A stretch of 64,000 nt of DNA from Trogon surrucura (lineage: Eukaryota; Chordata; Aves; Trogoniformes; Trogonidae). The notes beneath the pieces were generated by a model. That model was not told the origin of the DNA, searched no databases, and was given only the letters and a program-made list of their open reading frames with translations. The stretch is taken from contig CM036657.1 of assembly GCA_020746105.1 (NCBI GenBank), forward strand, positions 2,999,652-3,063,651, read 5' to 3'. A program made the position numbers and the translations under genes. Shown here piece after piece: positions 33,332-43,901 of this stretch. The stretch's first letter is position 1, and each line of letters opens with the position of its first letter.

Positions 33332-34131
33332 CCTCAGTATTTACTCCAGGTGTGGCTGCTGCAAAGGCACATGCTTTGTTAAAATGTTTAGCTTGCTGGA
33401 CTAGAGAGGAATTGAACCTTACATCGCAAATGCTTGACGAATTATCTGCAGATGTGGCGAGTGTTCGGCATGCAGTTTTACAGAATCGGGCAGCAATCGA
33501 TTTTTTGTTGTTGGCACAAGGTCATGGTTGTGACAAATTTGAAGGGATAAGTTGCATGAATTTGTCAGACCATTCTGTTTCTATTCATAAACAACTCACG
33601 CACTTACGAGAAGATCTGAATCCACTAAAAGAAACAGATGATCCCCTTACCAATTGGTTAGAAAACTTTGGGATCACGGGATGGCCAGTTTAGCTCAGTG
33701 GGTTGAGCATGGTGCTTGAAACACCAAAGGTCGCGGGTTCGATTCCCGTTCGGTTCTCATGTGTTGCCTGACCTAGTCGAGAGGTGGCGTCCCTGCCCAC
33801 AACAGGGAGGTTGGATTAAAATGATCTCTAAGGTCCCTTCCAGCCCAGGTCATTCTACGATATTCTATGATGGGTTAAAACACTGTTGTTTGAGTTTGGG
33901 TGTATTATATGTATTGTCATTATGGCTATGATAATTATTAGCTGCATGATTTCGTGCATGAAGAAAGGAATGTCAAGAATAGTGGAACAAGCCTGGATTG
34001 TGCAAAAAGAAAAAGGGGGAACTGTAGAGGAGTTCCTGGTCTCACGAGACCACGGAGTGTTGTCCGAGGCCTACTTGCACAATCCAACCCTTGACAATAG
34101 GAACGGAGGCAGTACAGTGAATGGTCCTTGA
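33332..34131 (+). pseudogene. env: ERV-K2 env TM subunit, split by a SINE
   Basis: The TM ectodomain contains the conserved QNRAAIDFLLLAQGHGC segment, then NLSDHSVSIHKQL and WLENFGITGW. This resembles alpharetroviral (ASLV-type) TM. The cysteine motif is C-X6-S-C instead of C-X6-C-C, so the cysteine that would pair with the surface subunit is lost. The SINE at 33685-33868 interrupts it. After it comes a hydrophobic membrane anchor (FEFGCIICIVIMAMIIIS) and a basic cytoplasmic tail. The last codons overlap the polypurine tract and LTR start (KEKGGTVEEFLV). Confidence 0.82.
33685..33868 (+). mobile_element. tRNA-Ile-derived SINE with CR1-like tail (TguSINE1 type)
   Basis: The tRNA-like head begins GGCCAGTTTAGCTCAG, with an A box (33691-33701) and B box GGTTCGATTCC (33736-33746). 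Its best resemblance is tRNA-Ile, with a changed anticodon loop. The tail (GGAGGTTGGATTAAAATGAT to ATTCTATGA) copies a CR1 3' end, which implies mobilisation by CR1. The target duplication GATGG is at 33680-33684 and 33869-33873. Precise removal would restore the TM reading. SINEs of this build are known from passerine birds. Confidence 0.85.
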
Positions 34132-34418
34132 ACGGCAAGATATAAGGAAGTTAGTAGTTTTGCCAGCAGCAAAACAGGATGCATGTCCGGGAGAGAGGCC
34201 ACAAGACAGGAAGAACCAACAAACGTCATGCCGCGTGAACAGTTGAGATAAGCCTGATGCAGGGGGTGCGTGGACAAGGTTATGTAACCAATGACTATAA
34301 GCTTATAACCACGTGAATAGCTTGTAAAAGTATATAAACTGTGCTATCCTGGCAATAAATGAACAATACCTTACTCCCATGGAGACTGTGTATTGATTCC
34401 GAGTACGGTTCCTATACA
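34023..34418 (+). mobile_element. ERV-K2 3' LTR
   Basis: A 396-bp LTR starting TGTAGAGGAGTTCC after the polypurine tract AAAAAGAAAAAGGGGGA, and ending CCTATACA. TATATAAA (34331) and AATAAA (34354) give a short-R promoter. Its start resembles ERV-K3 LTRs, so the two families are related. Satellite follows directly. Confidence 0.85.
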
Positions 34419-34660
34419 GCCCAAGTGTCTCTGCAGCTCCAGACTCTATGGATCTCTGTACCCTAACCCTAACCAGGACTCTGCACCTCAGGGTTCATCC
34501 TGATGTCTCTATGGCCATGGCTGTCCCAAAATGAGAAAGGTGTGGGTGGAGCACTATTGATGTCCAATCTTGCTCCCCTTCGAATGTCTTGTCCCCCCTA
34601 AGTGTCTCTGCAACTCCAGTATTAATGGATCTCTGAACAATAATCCTAACCAGTACACTA
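34419..34660. repeat. ~177-bp satellite, outer continuation of the palindrome
   Basis: CCCTAA orientation. It matches part of 7623-7955 inverted, including private variants (TTCGAATGTCTTGTCC; CCAGTACACTAC edge), so the inverted homology resumes here after the 2.4 kb that is present only on this side. No gene is seen. Confidence 0.8.
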
Positions 34661-37560
34661 CACAGAATCAAAGAATCACAGAATGTTAGAGGTTGGAAGG
34701 CACCTCAAGGATCGTCTTGTCCAACCCCCCTGCCAAAGCAGGACCACCTACAGCAGACCGCACAGGAACGTGTCCAGGCGGGTCTTGAATGTCTCCAGAG
34801 AAGGAGACTCCACAACCTCCCTGGGCAGCCTGTTCCAGTGCTCGGTCACCCTCACTGTGAAAAAGATTTTTCTTATATTTTTATGGAACGTCCTCTGTTC
34901 CAGTTTCCATTCATTGCCCCTTGTCCTGTCAATGGACGCTGATGAAAAGAGTCTAGCACCGTCCTCCTGACACTCCCCCTTGACATATTTATAAACATTA
35001 ATGAGGTCACCCCTCAGCCTCCTCTTCTCCAAGCTAATGAGACCCAGCTCCTTCAGCCTTTCCTCATAAGGGAGATGCTCCACTCCCTTAATCATCTTTG
35101 TGGCTATGCGCTGGACTCTCTCAAGCAGCTCCCTGTCCTTCTCGAGGGGCCCAGAACTGGACACAATATTCCAGATGCAGCCTCACCAGGGCAGAGTAGA
35201 GGGGCAGGAGGACCTCTTTCGACCTACTTGATACTCCCCTTCTAATACATCCCAGGATGCCATTGGCCTTCTTGGCCACGAGGGCACATTGCTGGCTCAT
35301 GGTCATCCTGCTGTCCACTAGAACCCCCAGGTCCCTTTCCCCTGCGCTGCTCTCCAGCAGGGCAGTCCCCAACCTATACTGGTACGTGCAAGACTCTACA
35401 CTTGCCCTTGTTGAAACGCATACGGTTTCTCCCCGTCCAGCCCTCCAGTCTGTCCAGGTCTCTCTGAATGGCTGCACAGCCTTCTGGGGTGTCAACCACT
35501 CCTCCCAGTTTCGTGTCATCAGCAAACTTGCTGACAACATTCTCTAATCCCTCGTCCAGGTCATTGATGAATATATTGAAAAGCACCGGCCCGAGCACTG
35601 ACCCCTGAGGGACCCCACTAGACACAGGCATCCAGCCAGACTCTGTCCCATTGACCACAACTCTCTGGCTTCTTCCCTTCAACCAATTAGCAACCCACCT
35701 CACTACTTGGTCATCCAGACCACACTTCCTCAGTTTACCTATCAGGATGCTGTGGGAGACGGTGTCAAATGCCTTGCTGATGTCCAGATAGACCACATCC
35801 ACTGCATGACCGTCATCCATCCACCTGGTTATGTCTTCATAAAAGGCTCTCAGGTTGGTCAAACATGACTTCCCCTTGGCAAAGCCATGCTGACTGCTCC
35901 TAATAACCTTCTTATCCTTGATATGCCTAGAGACAGCATCAAGGATAAGACGTTCCATCACCTTTCCAGGGATGGAGGTGAGGCTGACCAGTCTGTAGTT
36001 ACACGGGTCATCCCTCCTGTCCTTCTCATAGACTGGAGTGACATTCACTGTCCTCCAGTCTTCAGGCACCTCACCTGTTGCCCACGACTTACCCAACATG
36101 ATGGAGAGTGGTCTAGCAATGACTCCTAACACCCCTCAGCACCCGTGGGTGCATCCCATTAGGGTCCATGGATTTATGGATGTTTAAGTGTTCAAACTGA
36201 TCCTTAACCCAGTCCTCATCAGCCAGGGCAAACTCCTCCTTTATCTTGACTTCCTCTGGGGCCTCAGGGGACTGAGGTTCCTGAGGCAGTCTCCAGCAGT
36301 GTAGACAGAGGCAAAGAAGGCATTCAGCAACTCTGCCTTCTTTCTGTCCTCTGTCTCCAGGGTACCCACCTCATTCACAAGAGGGCCTACATTGCCTCTA
36401 GTGTTAGTTTTGTCAGCAATGTATTTGAAGAAGCCCTTTCTGTTGTCCTTGACCTCCCTTGCAAGTTTTAATTCCAAGGAGGCCTTAGCGTTTCTAATTG
36501 CCTCCCTACATTCCCTGACAGCTGTCCTGTACTCCACCCAAGTGGCCAGTCCTTCCTTCCACAATTTATATACCCTCCCCTTCCACCTGAGTCTGCCCAG
36601 CAGATCCCTGGTTAAACATGCAGATCTCCTGGATCTCTTTCTTGATTTCCTACCTGATGGGATGCACTGATCCTGAGCCTGGAAGAAGTGGTTCTTGAAT
36701 GCTAACCAACTCTCTTGGGTCCCTTTACCTTCCAGCTCCCTGTCCCAAGGGGTTTCCCCCAGCAATTGCTTGAAGAGGTCAAAGTTGGCCCTTCTGAAGT
36801 CCAGAGTTGCAATCCTGCTTGGTATTCTGTTTCTACCACACAGGATCCTGAACTCCATTATCTCATGGTCACTGCAGCCAAGATTACCCTCAACCTTCAC
36901 TGCTTCAATCAGACCCTCCTTGTTGGTGAACACAAGGTCCAGCAGTGCTCCTCTCCTGGTTGGCTCATCCACCATTTGCATCAAAAAGTTATCATCGATG
37001 CACTGGAGGAACCTCCTGGACCGAGGATGGCTGGCTGTGTGGGACTTCCAGCAAACATCTGGGTAGTTGAAATCCCCCACGAGAACCAGGGCCTGGGATT
37101 GAGAGGCTGCTGTCATCTGCCTGTAAAAGGCCTCATCAACTTCCTCCTCCTGATCAGGTGGTCTGTAATAGACACCCACCACAGTATCACCTAAGCTAGC
37201 CTGTCCCTTAATTCTTACCCACAAACTCTCGACTTGCTCCTCATCTGCCCCTGGATGGATCTCAATACACTCCAGTTGCTCACTCACAGAAAGAGCAACT
37301 CCCCCACCTTGCCATCAAGGGCCACATTCCAGTTATGTGAGCTGTCCCACCACGTCTCTGTAATTGCAATGAGATCATAGTTCTCCAGCTGCACATAGAC
37401 TTCTAATTCTCCCTGCTTATTCCCCATGCTTTCTTGCATTGGTATACAGACACTTAAGAGATTTAATGGAGCATCTGTTACCGTTGCTTGTGCCTTTTCC
37501 ACCTAACCCTGGGATACTTCCCCTTGGCTCATGTGTAGTGAGTCGGGTTTTATCCCCCTC
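34661..37560 (-). pseudogene. CR1 LINE ORF2: endonuclease and reverse transcriptase, frameshifted
   Basis: Right to left: an APE-type endonuclease (ITETWWDSSHNWNV, GDFNYPDVCWK, then GCSDHEIMEF with the catalytic Asp-His pair), a linker rich in basic residues, then the RT ([53 protein letters not shown] near 35500) and the C-terminal domain ([14 protein letters not shown]). Shifts near 37290, 36135, 35400 and 35150 break it. The 3' end at 34661 has the octamer tail (CACAGAATCAAAGAATCACAG). A distinct, older subfamily from the copies at 46463 and 57247. Confidence 0.9.
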
Positions 37561-37571
37561 CCCCTTCCAAC

Positions 37572-40285
37572 CTAGTTTAAAGCCCTATCTATTAATCCCG
37601 CCAACTCTCCAGCAAGTATTCTCCTCCCTCTCTGAGACAGCTCTACACCATCTCTATCTCTCATGCCCAGTAATGCATAAACTTCCCTGTGATCATAATA
37701 CCCAAAACGTTGCTGGTGGCACCAGTCTTTGAGCCATGCATTAACTGCATGTACTTTTCTGTTCCTTTCAGTATTCCTGTCACCTACTGAAGGGATAGAT
37801 GAGAAAACTACCTGTGCCCCCGATCCTTTGATCACCTGGCCTAACGACTTAAAGTCCTTTTTAATTCTCTTTGTACTTCTCTGATTGATCTCATCACTGC
37901 CAGCCTGGACAACCAATAATGGGTAGTAATCAGTGGGATTCACTAGACTGGGAAGTTTTTTAGTTATGTATGTCCCTAATCTGAGCTCCAGGGAGGCAAC
38001 AGACTTCCCTGTGGGCTGGGTCTGGGCAGCAAATGGGACCCTCTTTTCCCCTTAGGATGGAGTGTAAGAGACTGTTTTAAGAACTTTTGCCTCAACCTTG
38101 ATGGTGTTAAAACTTGCTAAAATGCCCCATGAAGAAATATTTGTTTCATCCTTGCTAAAAGGCTCTGTGAAGAAGAGACTGTGTTAAAACCTAAACAACA
38201 AGTCTGCCGTTACAAGTTTGGACCTCTGATAAGTTCTAAAACAACAACTTCAGAGCCCAACCCTGATAAGCCCCACAACTTGACATGACTATTGATAAAG
38301 ACAACTTCAGGGCTCAGCCCTGATAAGCCACAGGGCTCGAAGTCCTGAACAACAACTTCTGGGCCCAACTCAACCATCGATACAGCTGTTGTCTTGCAAG
38401 CCCACTGGTGTGTGAGCTCACCGATGTAACTGCAGATAAGGCAGCTGTCCTGCAAGCGCGAAAGCCCAATGGTGTGTGTGGCAGGTGCATCCTTCCCCCA
38501 TTGGTCGGGAGTGCCCCTCCCCTCTGTGAGTCAGCAGTTGCTAGGCAGATTTCAGAGGATTTTCTGGAAACCTGGGCTGGCTTGGAAATGACCCATCACC
38601 CTGAGGGGCACTCCCAGGACGTTGGTTGGCAGCCAATAAGAGGCCAATATGGCTTGATTGACCACAGTCAGCTCGACTGAGACTTTAAAATGGGGTGCCG
38701 GCAGCATTCTTGGGGGAGTTCCCTCATGGCAGCTGGCTCTGCAGGTAGGGGTACTCAGTCTCCCCCCTTAGGTGGGATGCTGCCTAAGGACTTTTGTCCC
38801 TGGGGTTGAGACTCCTCATCGGTGTAAGGTGAGCGTACCATTCTCGAGATTGAGACTCCTCATCTTTTATAAGGTGAGCGTATTAGGATCCGGATCATTA
38901 TTCTTTGGTGAGGGTGGGTGTAGTGTAGTTAACTCTTTTCCAGTTGATACCCGAACCTTTAACTTTGGAGTCGCTTCTGTTTATTAATAAATCTAATTTA
39001 GGCATGTGCGTGAATTTATCATCTTTAGAAACATGGGAACGCTCTTCTCCACTCTCTCCATGACAGTGTGCAAGCGCAAAGGTATACGAATTGCCAAGTC
39101 ATCCTACGCCTGCGATAAATGTGCCCTCCAGACACCTATGCATGCCGCACTGACAGAGGCGATGCTGGGGGGGATGAAGATCGCTCCTGACGACCCTCAT
39201 GCTCATGCGCTGAACAGGCGGAGGATAAGCAAAGTGGCTCTTGGAATACTATAAAATGCCACCATGAACAGCTATTCTTTGGAGATCTCCCCCACCAAAT
39301 CGAAACAGGCGGACCTGCGAGGTGTTGCTGAATCTGTGGTGGTAATTATACTTCTTACTATTCTAAATGTTTTACTGCTTCGCTTTTCCTTTTCCTTATC
39401 TTTCTTTCCTATTGCTCTCTAGTGGTTGTTAGTCAATAAAGGGTTTTACTTTTGTGACATCTGACACCGTTTTTGTCTTAATTTCACCTTTGCGACTGAA
39501 ATGAAACACCTTGACCCTAACCTCTACCAGGTATAAGCGGGTCAAGACATGGAGTCACCAATGACAGCTACCCTCCTTTTCTTTTTAGTTGGACTGGTCC
39601 TGATGCATGGGGCTGACTTGCTCAGCGAGGTCAGCCCTATGGCTCCACATCCATTCACCTCTTCACTTCCTTGGCTCTCCTGTTCCAGAGCCCTGTACCT
39701 GTTCTGCAGAGGCAACTGGGCAGGTGAGGGAGGCCGAGCAGGGACCCGCCTTCCTCTTGGAGCCAGGTCTCATTTCCATTCCCCCCCATCTCTTTGATCC
39801 CCTCCTTTGACCTGATGGTCAGAGAGGAGGGGATCCCCCGTTGCATGTGGAGAGTGCTGTGTGTGCATGAGGGAGTGGCTCCACCAATCTATCTCTCTTT
39901 CACACTCCCTGATGCTCCTCAGCCTCTCCAATTCTTCTTTTAGCCCTGCCACAAGGTGGAGAAGATCATCCAACTGACCGCACCTCACACAGGCACTGTC
40001 AGTTGCAGCCTCTGGGAAGCACAGGCTCAGGCACTCCCTGCAGCTGGCAGCCTGCACAGCTGCATCCTTGTGCTGAAGAACTCTTTGGGTCCCCACACTC
40101 CTTCTCGGGGTGGATTTCTGTCTGGTGGCAACCATGATGGAAAAAAAAGAAGAAAAAAAGGAAAAGAAAAATGACCAAAAAAAGAAGAAAAGAACTGACC
40201 GATAACCACTCCTTTCCCCTCTTCTGCCCAGGGTCTGCGATCCTCGCCCTCCCAGAGCCACTAGTAAAACCCCCCCTGTGCCCAC
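37572..40285 (-). pseudogene. CR1 ORF1, split by a 1.49-kb LTR
   Basis: The N-terminal half (40134 leftward) starts MVATRQK and has a CRECLSL Cys box, CVRCGQ and a coiled-coil-like LKEELERLRSIRECEREI. The esterase-like half (37572-38057) contains MNPTDYYPLLVVQAGSDEI and VVFSSIPSV. The join between them (VIGDS context) is interrupted exactly at the insertion 38063-39549. Low similarity to the ORF1 at 6669 (about two residues in three, by eye) shows a different CR1 subfamily. The 5' UTR extends to about 40415. Confidence 0.85.
38063..39549 (+). mobile_element. 1.49-kb solo LTR-like insertion in CR1 ORF1
   Basis: The element begins TGTAAGAGAC and ends GTCAAGACA, flanked by the 5-bp duplication TGGAG (38058-38062 and 39550-39554). 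CR1 ORF1 is continuous across it. It contains AATAAATC near 38988 and AATAAAGGG near 39437. It has three short diverged repeats of a TTGAGACTCCTCATC unit near 38806-38866, each followed by GTAAGGTGAGCGTA-like sequence. No coding region is recognised, and an 82-codon frame at 39006-39254 has no known similarity. TG...CA ends with 5-bp duplications fit an ERVL-type solo LTR of unusual length. Confidence 0.72.
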
Positions 40286-40415
40286 GGTTCACGAAAGTCC
40301 TGCAGGTCCTCCCCTCGCCCACGCTTGCACCGCTCTCCAAGAGAAGTCAGATAGCTAGCCGCTTTTGAGTTTCGCGGGCTGCCGGCTTCCTCCTTGCCTA
40401 CGTCAATCGCTCCTG

Positions 40416-40806
40416 CCTTTGGGATCAGCCTGACATCATAATGGCCATGGCTGTCCCAAAATCAGAAAGGTGTGGGTGGAGCGCTGTTGATGCAGTCCCG
40501 TGCTCCCCTGGGAATGCCTTGTCCAGCCCTAGTTCAGCCTGATGTCATAATACCCATGGCTGTCCAAACATCAGAAAGGTATGGGTGGAAGACTGTTGGT
40601 GCAGTGCCGTGTTCCCCTTGGAATACCTTGTCCAGCCCAAGTGTCTCTGCAGCGAAAGGCTCTATGGAACTCTAAACCCTAACCCTAACCAGTACACTAC
40701 ACCTTCGGGATCAGCCTGACATCATAATGGCCATGGCTGTCCCAAAATCAGAAACATGTGGGTGGAAGACTGTTGGTGCAGTGTCATGCTTTGTCCAGCC
40801 CACGTG
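40416..40806. repeat. ~177-bp satellite, about two monomers
   Basis: CCCTAA orientation, with repeated GATCAGCCTGACATCATAAT boxes. One monomer holds CCAGTACACTACACCTTCGG uninterrupted, which shows the pre-insertion target of the CR1 at 34661. No gene is seen. Confidence 0.82.
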
Positions 40807-41287
40807 TGAAGAGGGTCCCTTCGAAGAGCCGAACAAGTTAACAACCATCCCACCAATATTAGCATTATCTAGGCATTCCTGCTCTGGCAGGGGGATTGGA
40901 CTTGATGATCTTTCGAGGTCCCTTCCAATCCCTAACATTCTGTGATTCTGTGATTCTGTGAATATGGCTACAAGTCGTTCTCCCTTTATTGCTCTGGACA
41001 GCTCAATATAAACATTTAAGCAGTGTCCACGAGCCCGCCCCTTAAGAGAGTTGGTCAGTTACAGGTTTACACGTGCCAGCGTTTTATTGGATAGTGCCAT
41101 TCAACTACTCAGGCGGCTCTCGCCTCCGCATTCTCCTCCCAGCAAGGCTCCTCACAAATTAGATGCACCTCCTCCTCTCCGTGCCCCAAGGCAGTTTCAA
41201 GGACAGAGCCTTTGTTTAGGCCTAAGCTGGGTTGTCCAAACCTTTAAAGGGATACTGCGCCTCTGCTCCACAAGAAATTCCTCTACG
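40807..41287 (-). mobile_element. ERV-K3 3' LTR, interrupted by a CR1 tail
   Basis: A minus-strand LTR ending GACCCTCTTCA at 40807. Its U3 start is TGTAGAGG mutated to CGTAGAGG near 41287, preceded by the polypurine tract AAAAAGGGGGAT. It is joined directly to env TM coding sequence, so it is a 3' LTR. A 106-bp CR1 3' end splits it at 40858-40963. Confidence 0.83.
40858..40963 (+). mobile_element. Very short 5'-truncated CR1
   Basis: Only the last ~106 bp of CR1 (TTCCTGCTCTGGCAGGGGG to repeated GATTCTGTG). It is inserted in the ERV-K3 LTR with a probable AATAT duplication on both sides. It shows target-primed reverse transcription that stopped early. Confidence 0.8.
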
Positions 41288-41640
41288 TATCCCCCTTTTT
41301 CTTTTTGGACAACCCACGCTTCGTCCGCTAGCTTGCTTATCATTTTCTTGATTATACTTATCAAACAACTACACATACCTAAGCCTATAACAATTAGAAC
41401 TCCAGTAACCAAAAATGTCTTAACTAAACTCCTGATCCATCCTGTTAGACCACTCCAATTCAATCTTGAGTGATCTGTTTTGAATGCTCTTGCAATTTTT
41501 GAATTTTCGTATGGATGGATGTTGAACGATTTTCAAGATCCTTACAACACATCCCATCAAAGTCCTCACACCCATCAAAGTCATAAGATGCATTTTTCAG
41601 TTCTTCGGACCTCTCGGGCAGCACTTCAGGTGAGATCGTT
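41288..41640 (-). pseudogene. env: Env TM subunit fragment with intact CX6CC motif
   Basis: Reading right to left, the ectodomain has CEDFDGMCCKDLENRS, an alpharetrovirus-like C-X6-C-C motif. After a break comes the membrane anchor and tail (TFLVTGVLIVIGLGMCSCL, then ISKLADEAWVVQKEKGGYV), ending over the polypurine tract. The layout parallels the ERV-K2 TM at 33332-34131. Stops between the two parts make it non-functional. Confidence 0.75.
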
Positions 41641-42645
41641 AACTATAATGAAAAAGAACAGAACAAACACTTCCCACAACAACGAACACCATTAAACACA
41701 TTTCTAACACAGAAAACCATGTTTTGAGGTTTAACCAAATCATATCCTTGCTAAAAATGTGTAATATTCATCCCACTGCTTTGTCATGTTTTACTTGCTG
41801 CTCTGCCTGAGTTCCCAGGACTCACATGACAGCTTTTCAGGGCAGAAATGTGAGAGATGCCCCTGCATCAATCCCAGGCCTTTGTTATCTCAGTGTGGGT
41901 GGGCTGCTTGTCAAGCACACAAGGCCAAGCAGTAATCCAGTGAGATGTCTGTGTTCTCTGACATTTCAGGTGCAAGTTGTTTGAGCGTACCTACAGTTCC
42001 CATCACCAATCACCCTAAATCATCCAGACCCGCAGTCGCTGGGGAGCCCTTGTTGCAGCGAGGTTTCTGGAGAACCCTCCCGACAATTGGGAAGTCCTAC
42101 GCAGTGCATCCACTCATTGGTGAGGTTTCCGAAGTTGCTGCAAGAGGGTCCAGCATTTATACTATTAAATCAACCACCTTACATAACTTTGAATGCGGGA
42201 ACATCTGGTGTTGTTTGCCCCATTGAATTCTTCTCACAGCTTGGCCAGGGCTGAAGGAAGAATGCAAGGGAGTCTCCCTATCTATTTTGGTCCTTAATCA
42301 CACAGAACAAAGCAGCTAGTTTCTCCGCCTTGCTTTAAGCTAAGAAAGATCACTCTGGTATTATGCGGATTTGATTAGACAGTCTTACACAACCAATACA
42401 AGTTTCATTGTTAGTCACACAAAAAGTATACATATCAACTCAACAGGTAACAGTTATATTTTCCCATAAATGCTCTGCTATCAGCCGTAAGCATCTTCTG
42501 CCAGTCCAATCCATGTCGTCGTTGGTAAATGGTACTTCAGGGTCCCATCATGTCACTGGGCGAAAAAAAGGGATTCAACAGGCAGGCCCAGTGCACCGTC
42601 GTGTTACTGCTACGTTGTTGAAGTAACAGGATGCTGCACAGACAC
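41641..42645 (-). pseudogene. env: ERV-K1-like env region, degraded
   Basis: Inverted and colinear with 21431-22480 of the spacer provirus, with visible divergence. No long frame survives. Between this and the TM fragment the sequence is continuous. It gives the cysteine motif that the spacer provirus has lost by deletion. Confidence 0.65.
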
Positions 42646-43012
42646 ATCATGCAGAATCATGCAGTTCCCAGGTCCCTTGTCCATTATTAATAATAACAGG
42701 ACACGCAATCGAACTGGCTGCTTCCCAATCTCCCTCTATTATAGCGTCTCTGATGACGCCGCTCCATCGCTTTTGCAAAGGATCCTTTATGGCTCGAGCG
42801 TGAAAATCAGGTTTGAGTGAGGGAGCTGATGGTAGTGGGGGAGCTGAGGGTTCAACTGGTGGTACTATATGGGATAATGGTTGAATCTCTCGCAGGACCT
42901 GAGATATTGTTTCTGGTTGTCTCCAAAGTAACGATAAAACTGGTTTAAGGGTTTCTTCTATTTCTTGCTGTCTAATTGATAATTCAGCGAGTTTGTTCAG
43001 GATCTCTTTCAT
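42646..43012 (-). pseudogene. gag: Betaretrovirus-like gag fragment (linker to capsid start)
   Basis: A 121-codon frame from 43012: a helical segment (KEILNKLAELSIRQQEIEE), a proline-rich stretch (PPVEPSAPPLPSAPSLKP) and the start of capsid (RWSGVIRDAIIEGDWEAAS, IACPV). It resembles the ERV-K2 gag linker/capsid join but is clearly a different lineage. It is joined on the left to ERV-K1-like env, so the pol between them is deleted. Confidence 0.75.
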
Positions 43013-43384
43013 GGGTTCATCTTGATCTTCCTTTTTTTTTTTTCCTTTTTTGTTCTTTTTATTTTTTTGGTTATTAGCTCATGTATTATTTGAATCACTC
43101 TGTTATCACACAGGGAGAGCAGAGTTTCCCAGCTCTGTTTTGATCACACTCTCCCATTCACTCCCATGCACATCTGGTGTACAAAAGTGTCTTATCTGTT
43201 CATTCTCACGGACAAGCTCTCAACATGAGCTGTACTCGGCTGGTCAGGGTCTCTTTTCATAATTAGCAAGCAAGAGTTATGCACTTGTTTAGAAAAGAGC
43301 TCAAGGATGCAAGTCTTAATTCTGTAATGCAGTGCTGCCAGCACGGCTAGCTGTAAAATGTCAGTTATCTGCAGTTCCTCCCCT
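43013..43384 (-). mobile_element. Partial ERV-K1-type LTR between pyrimidine-rich tracts
   Basis: From about 43069 to 43365 the minus strand carries ERV-K1 LTR U3 sequence, matching 16660-16950 in orientation, without the R/U5 end. A T-rich tract (43030-43068) borders it on the left and another (43380-43410) on the right. Confidence 0.7.
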
Positions 43385-43881
43385 CCTTTTTCTTTTTTTT
43401 TCCTCCCAAGGCTACAGTCACCGCCGAGGCAACTTTCTTTTCTGCTTGCGTAATTTCCAAAGTGTGTACTATGGTTTTCTAAATCGTTCCTAGTTCTTTC
43501 GCTTCTTCTCCTTCTTTTGCTCCCTCTAGACTACAGTCCCACAAAAGGTCTCCTACTTAACGCCATTCCGTTGAACTAAAGATTAAGGACGGGTCCTTCA
43601 TTTTCTCCCGCTTCCAAGCCCATGGGGCTAATACGTCTTGCTCCTTTACTTTTTCTCCTCTCTTAGAGAGTATACTAAGGAGGCGAGTTGCCGCGTCCGT
43701 TTCCATCGCGGTCTTACCTTGGCAGGGGCTTGATCGGCCGCTCAAGCTCTGGTCTCCAGTGCCCTTTTGGCCACATTCGGAACTCTCCTGCCTCCAGCTC
43801 TCCGGCTCCCAAATCGGCTCACGTCCGATGCTTCGGATTCTTCCTGCATTTAAGCAATCTGCATTTAACCGTCAATAGAGT
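43385..43881 (-). pseudogene. gag: ERV-K3 leader and gag N-terminus
   Basis: Downstream (leftward) of the primer-binding site, a 62-codon frame from 43745 contains AATRLLSILSKRGEKVKEQD, similar to the start of betaretroviral matrix. It then stops, and degraded sequence continues to the T-rich tract. The rest of gag and all of pol are missing between here and 43384. Confidence 0.6.
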
Positions 43882-43899
43882 GTCCCTCTTCGGACGCCA
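43882..43899 (-). promoter_or_regulatory. ERV-K3 primer-binding site, tRNA-Lys3-like
   Basis: Minus strand TGGCGTCCGAAGAGGGAC, two bases after the LTR. It differs at two positions from the canonical complement of tRNA-Lys(UUU), the primer of many beta- and lentiviruses. Confidence 0.7.
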
Positions 43900-43901
43900 G
43901 A

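Noticed and set aside
33683-33755. A functional tRNA gene
   Set aside because: The tRNA-like head is followed by a CR1-like tail and flanked by a target duplication, and the anticodon loop is altered. It is a SINE.
36392-37194. Plus-strand proteins of 90-160 codons
   Set aside because: They are antisense to the CR1 endonuclease, which has clear catalytic motifs on the minus strand.
39006-39254. An 82-codon gene within the long LTR
   Set aside because: No recognisable domain, and it lies inside an insertion with target duplications and no coding partners.
6206-40415. The CR1s at 6206 and 34661 being two halves of one palindromic copy
   Set aside because: They share the 3' junction, but their ORF1 sequences differ too much for recent duplicates. 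I treat the left one as a rearrangement joint.
43030-43068. A poly(A)/poly(T) tail of a processed pseudogene
   Set aside because: The T-rich tract is mixed with C and G and lies between two retroviral fragments. No spliced host transcript is seen.
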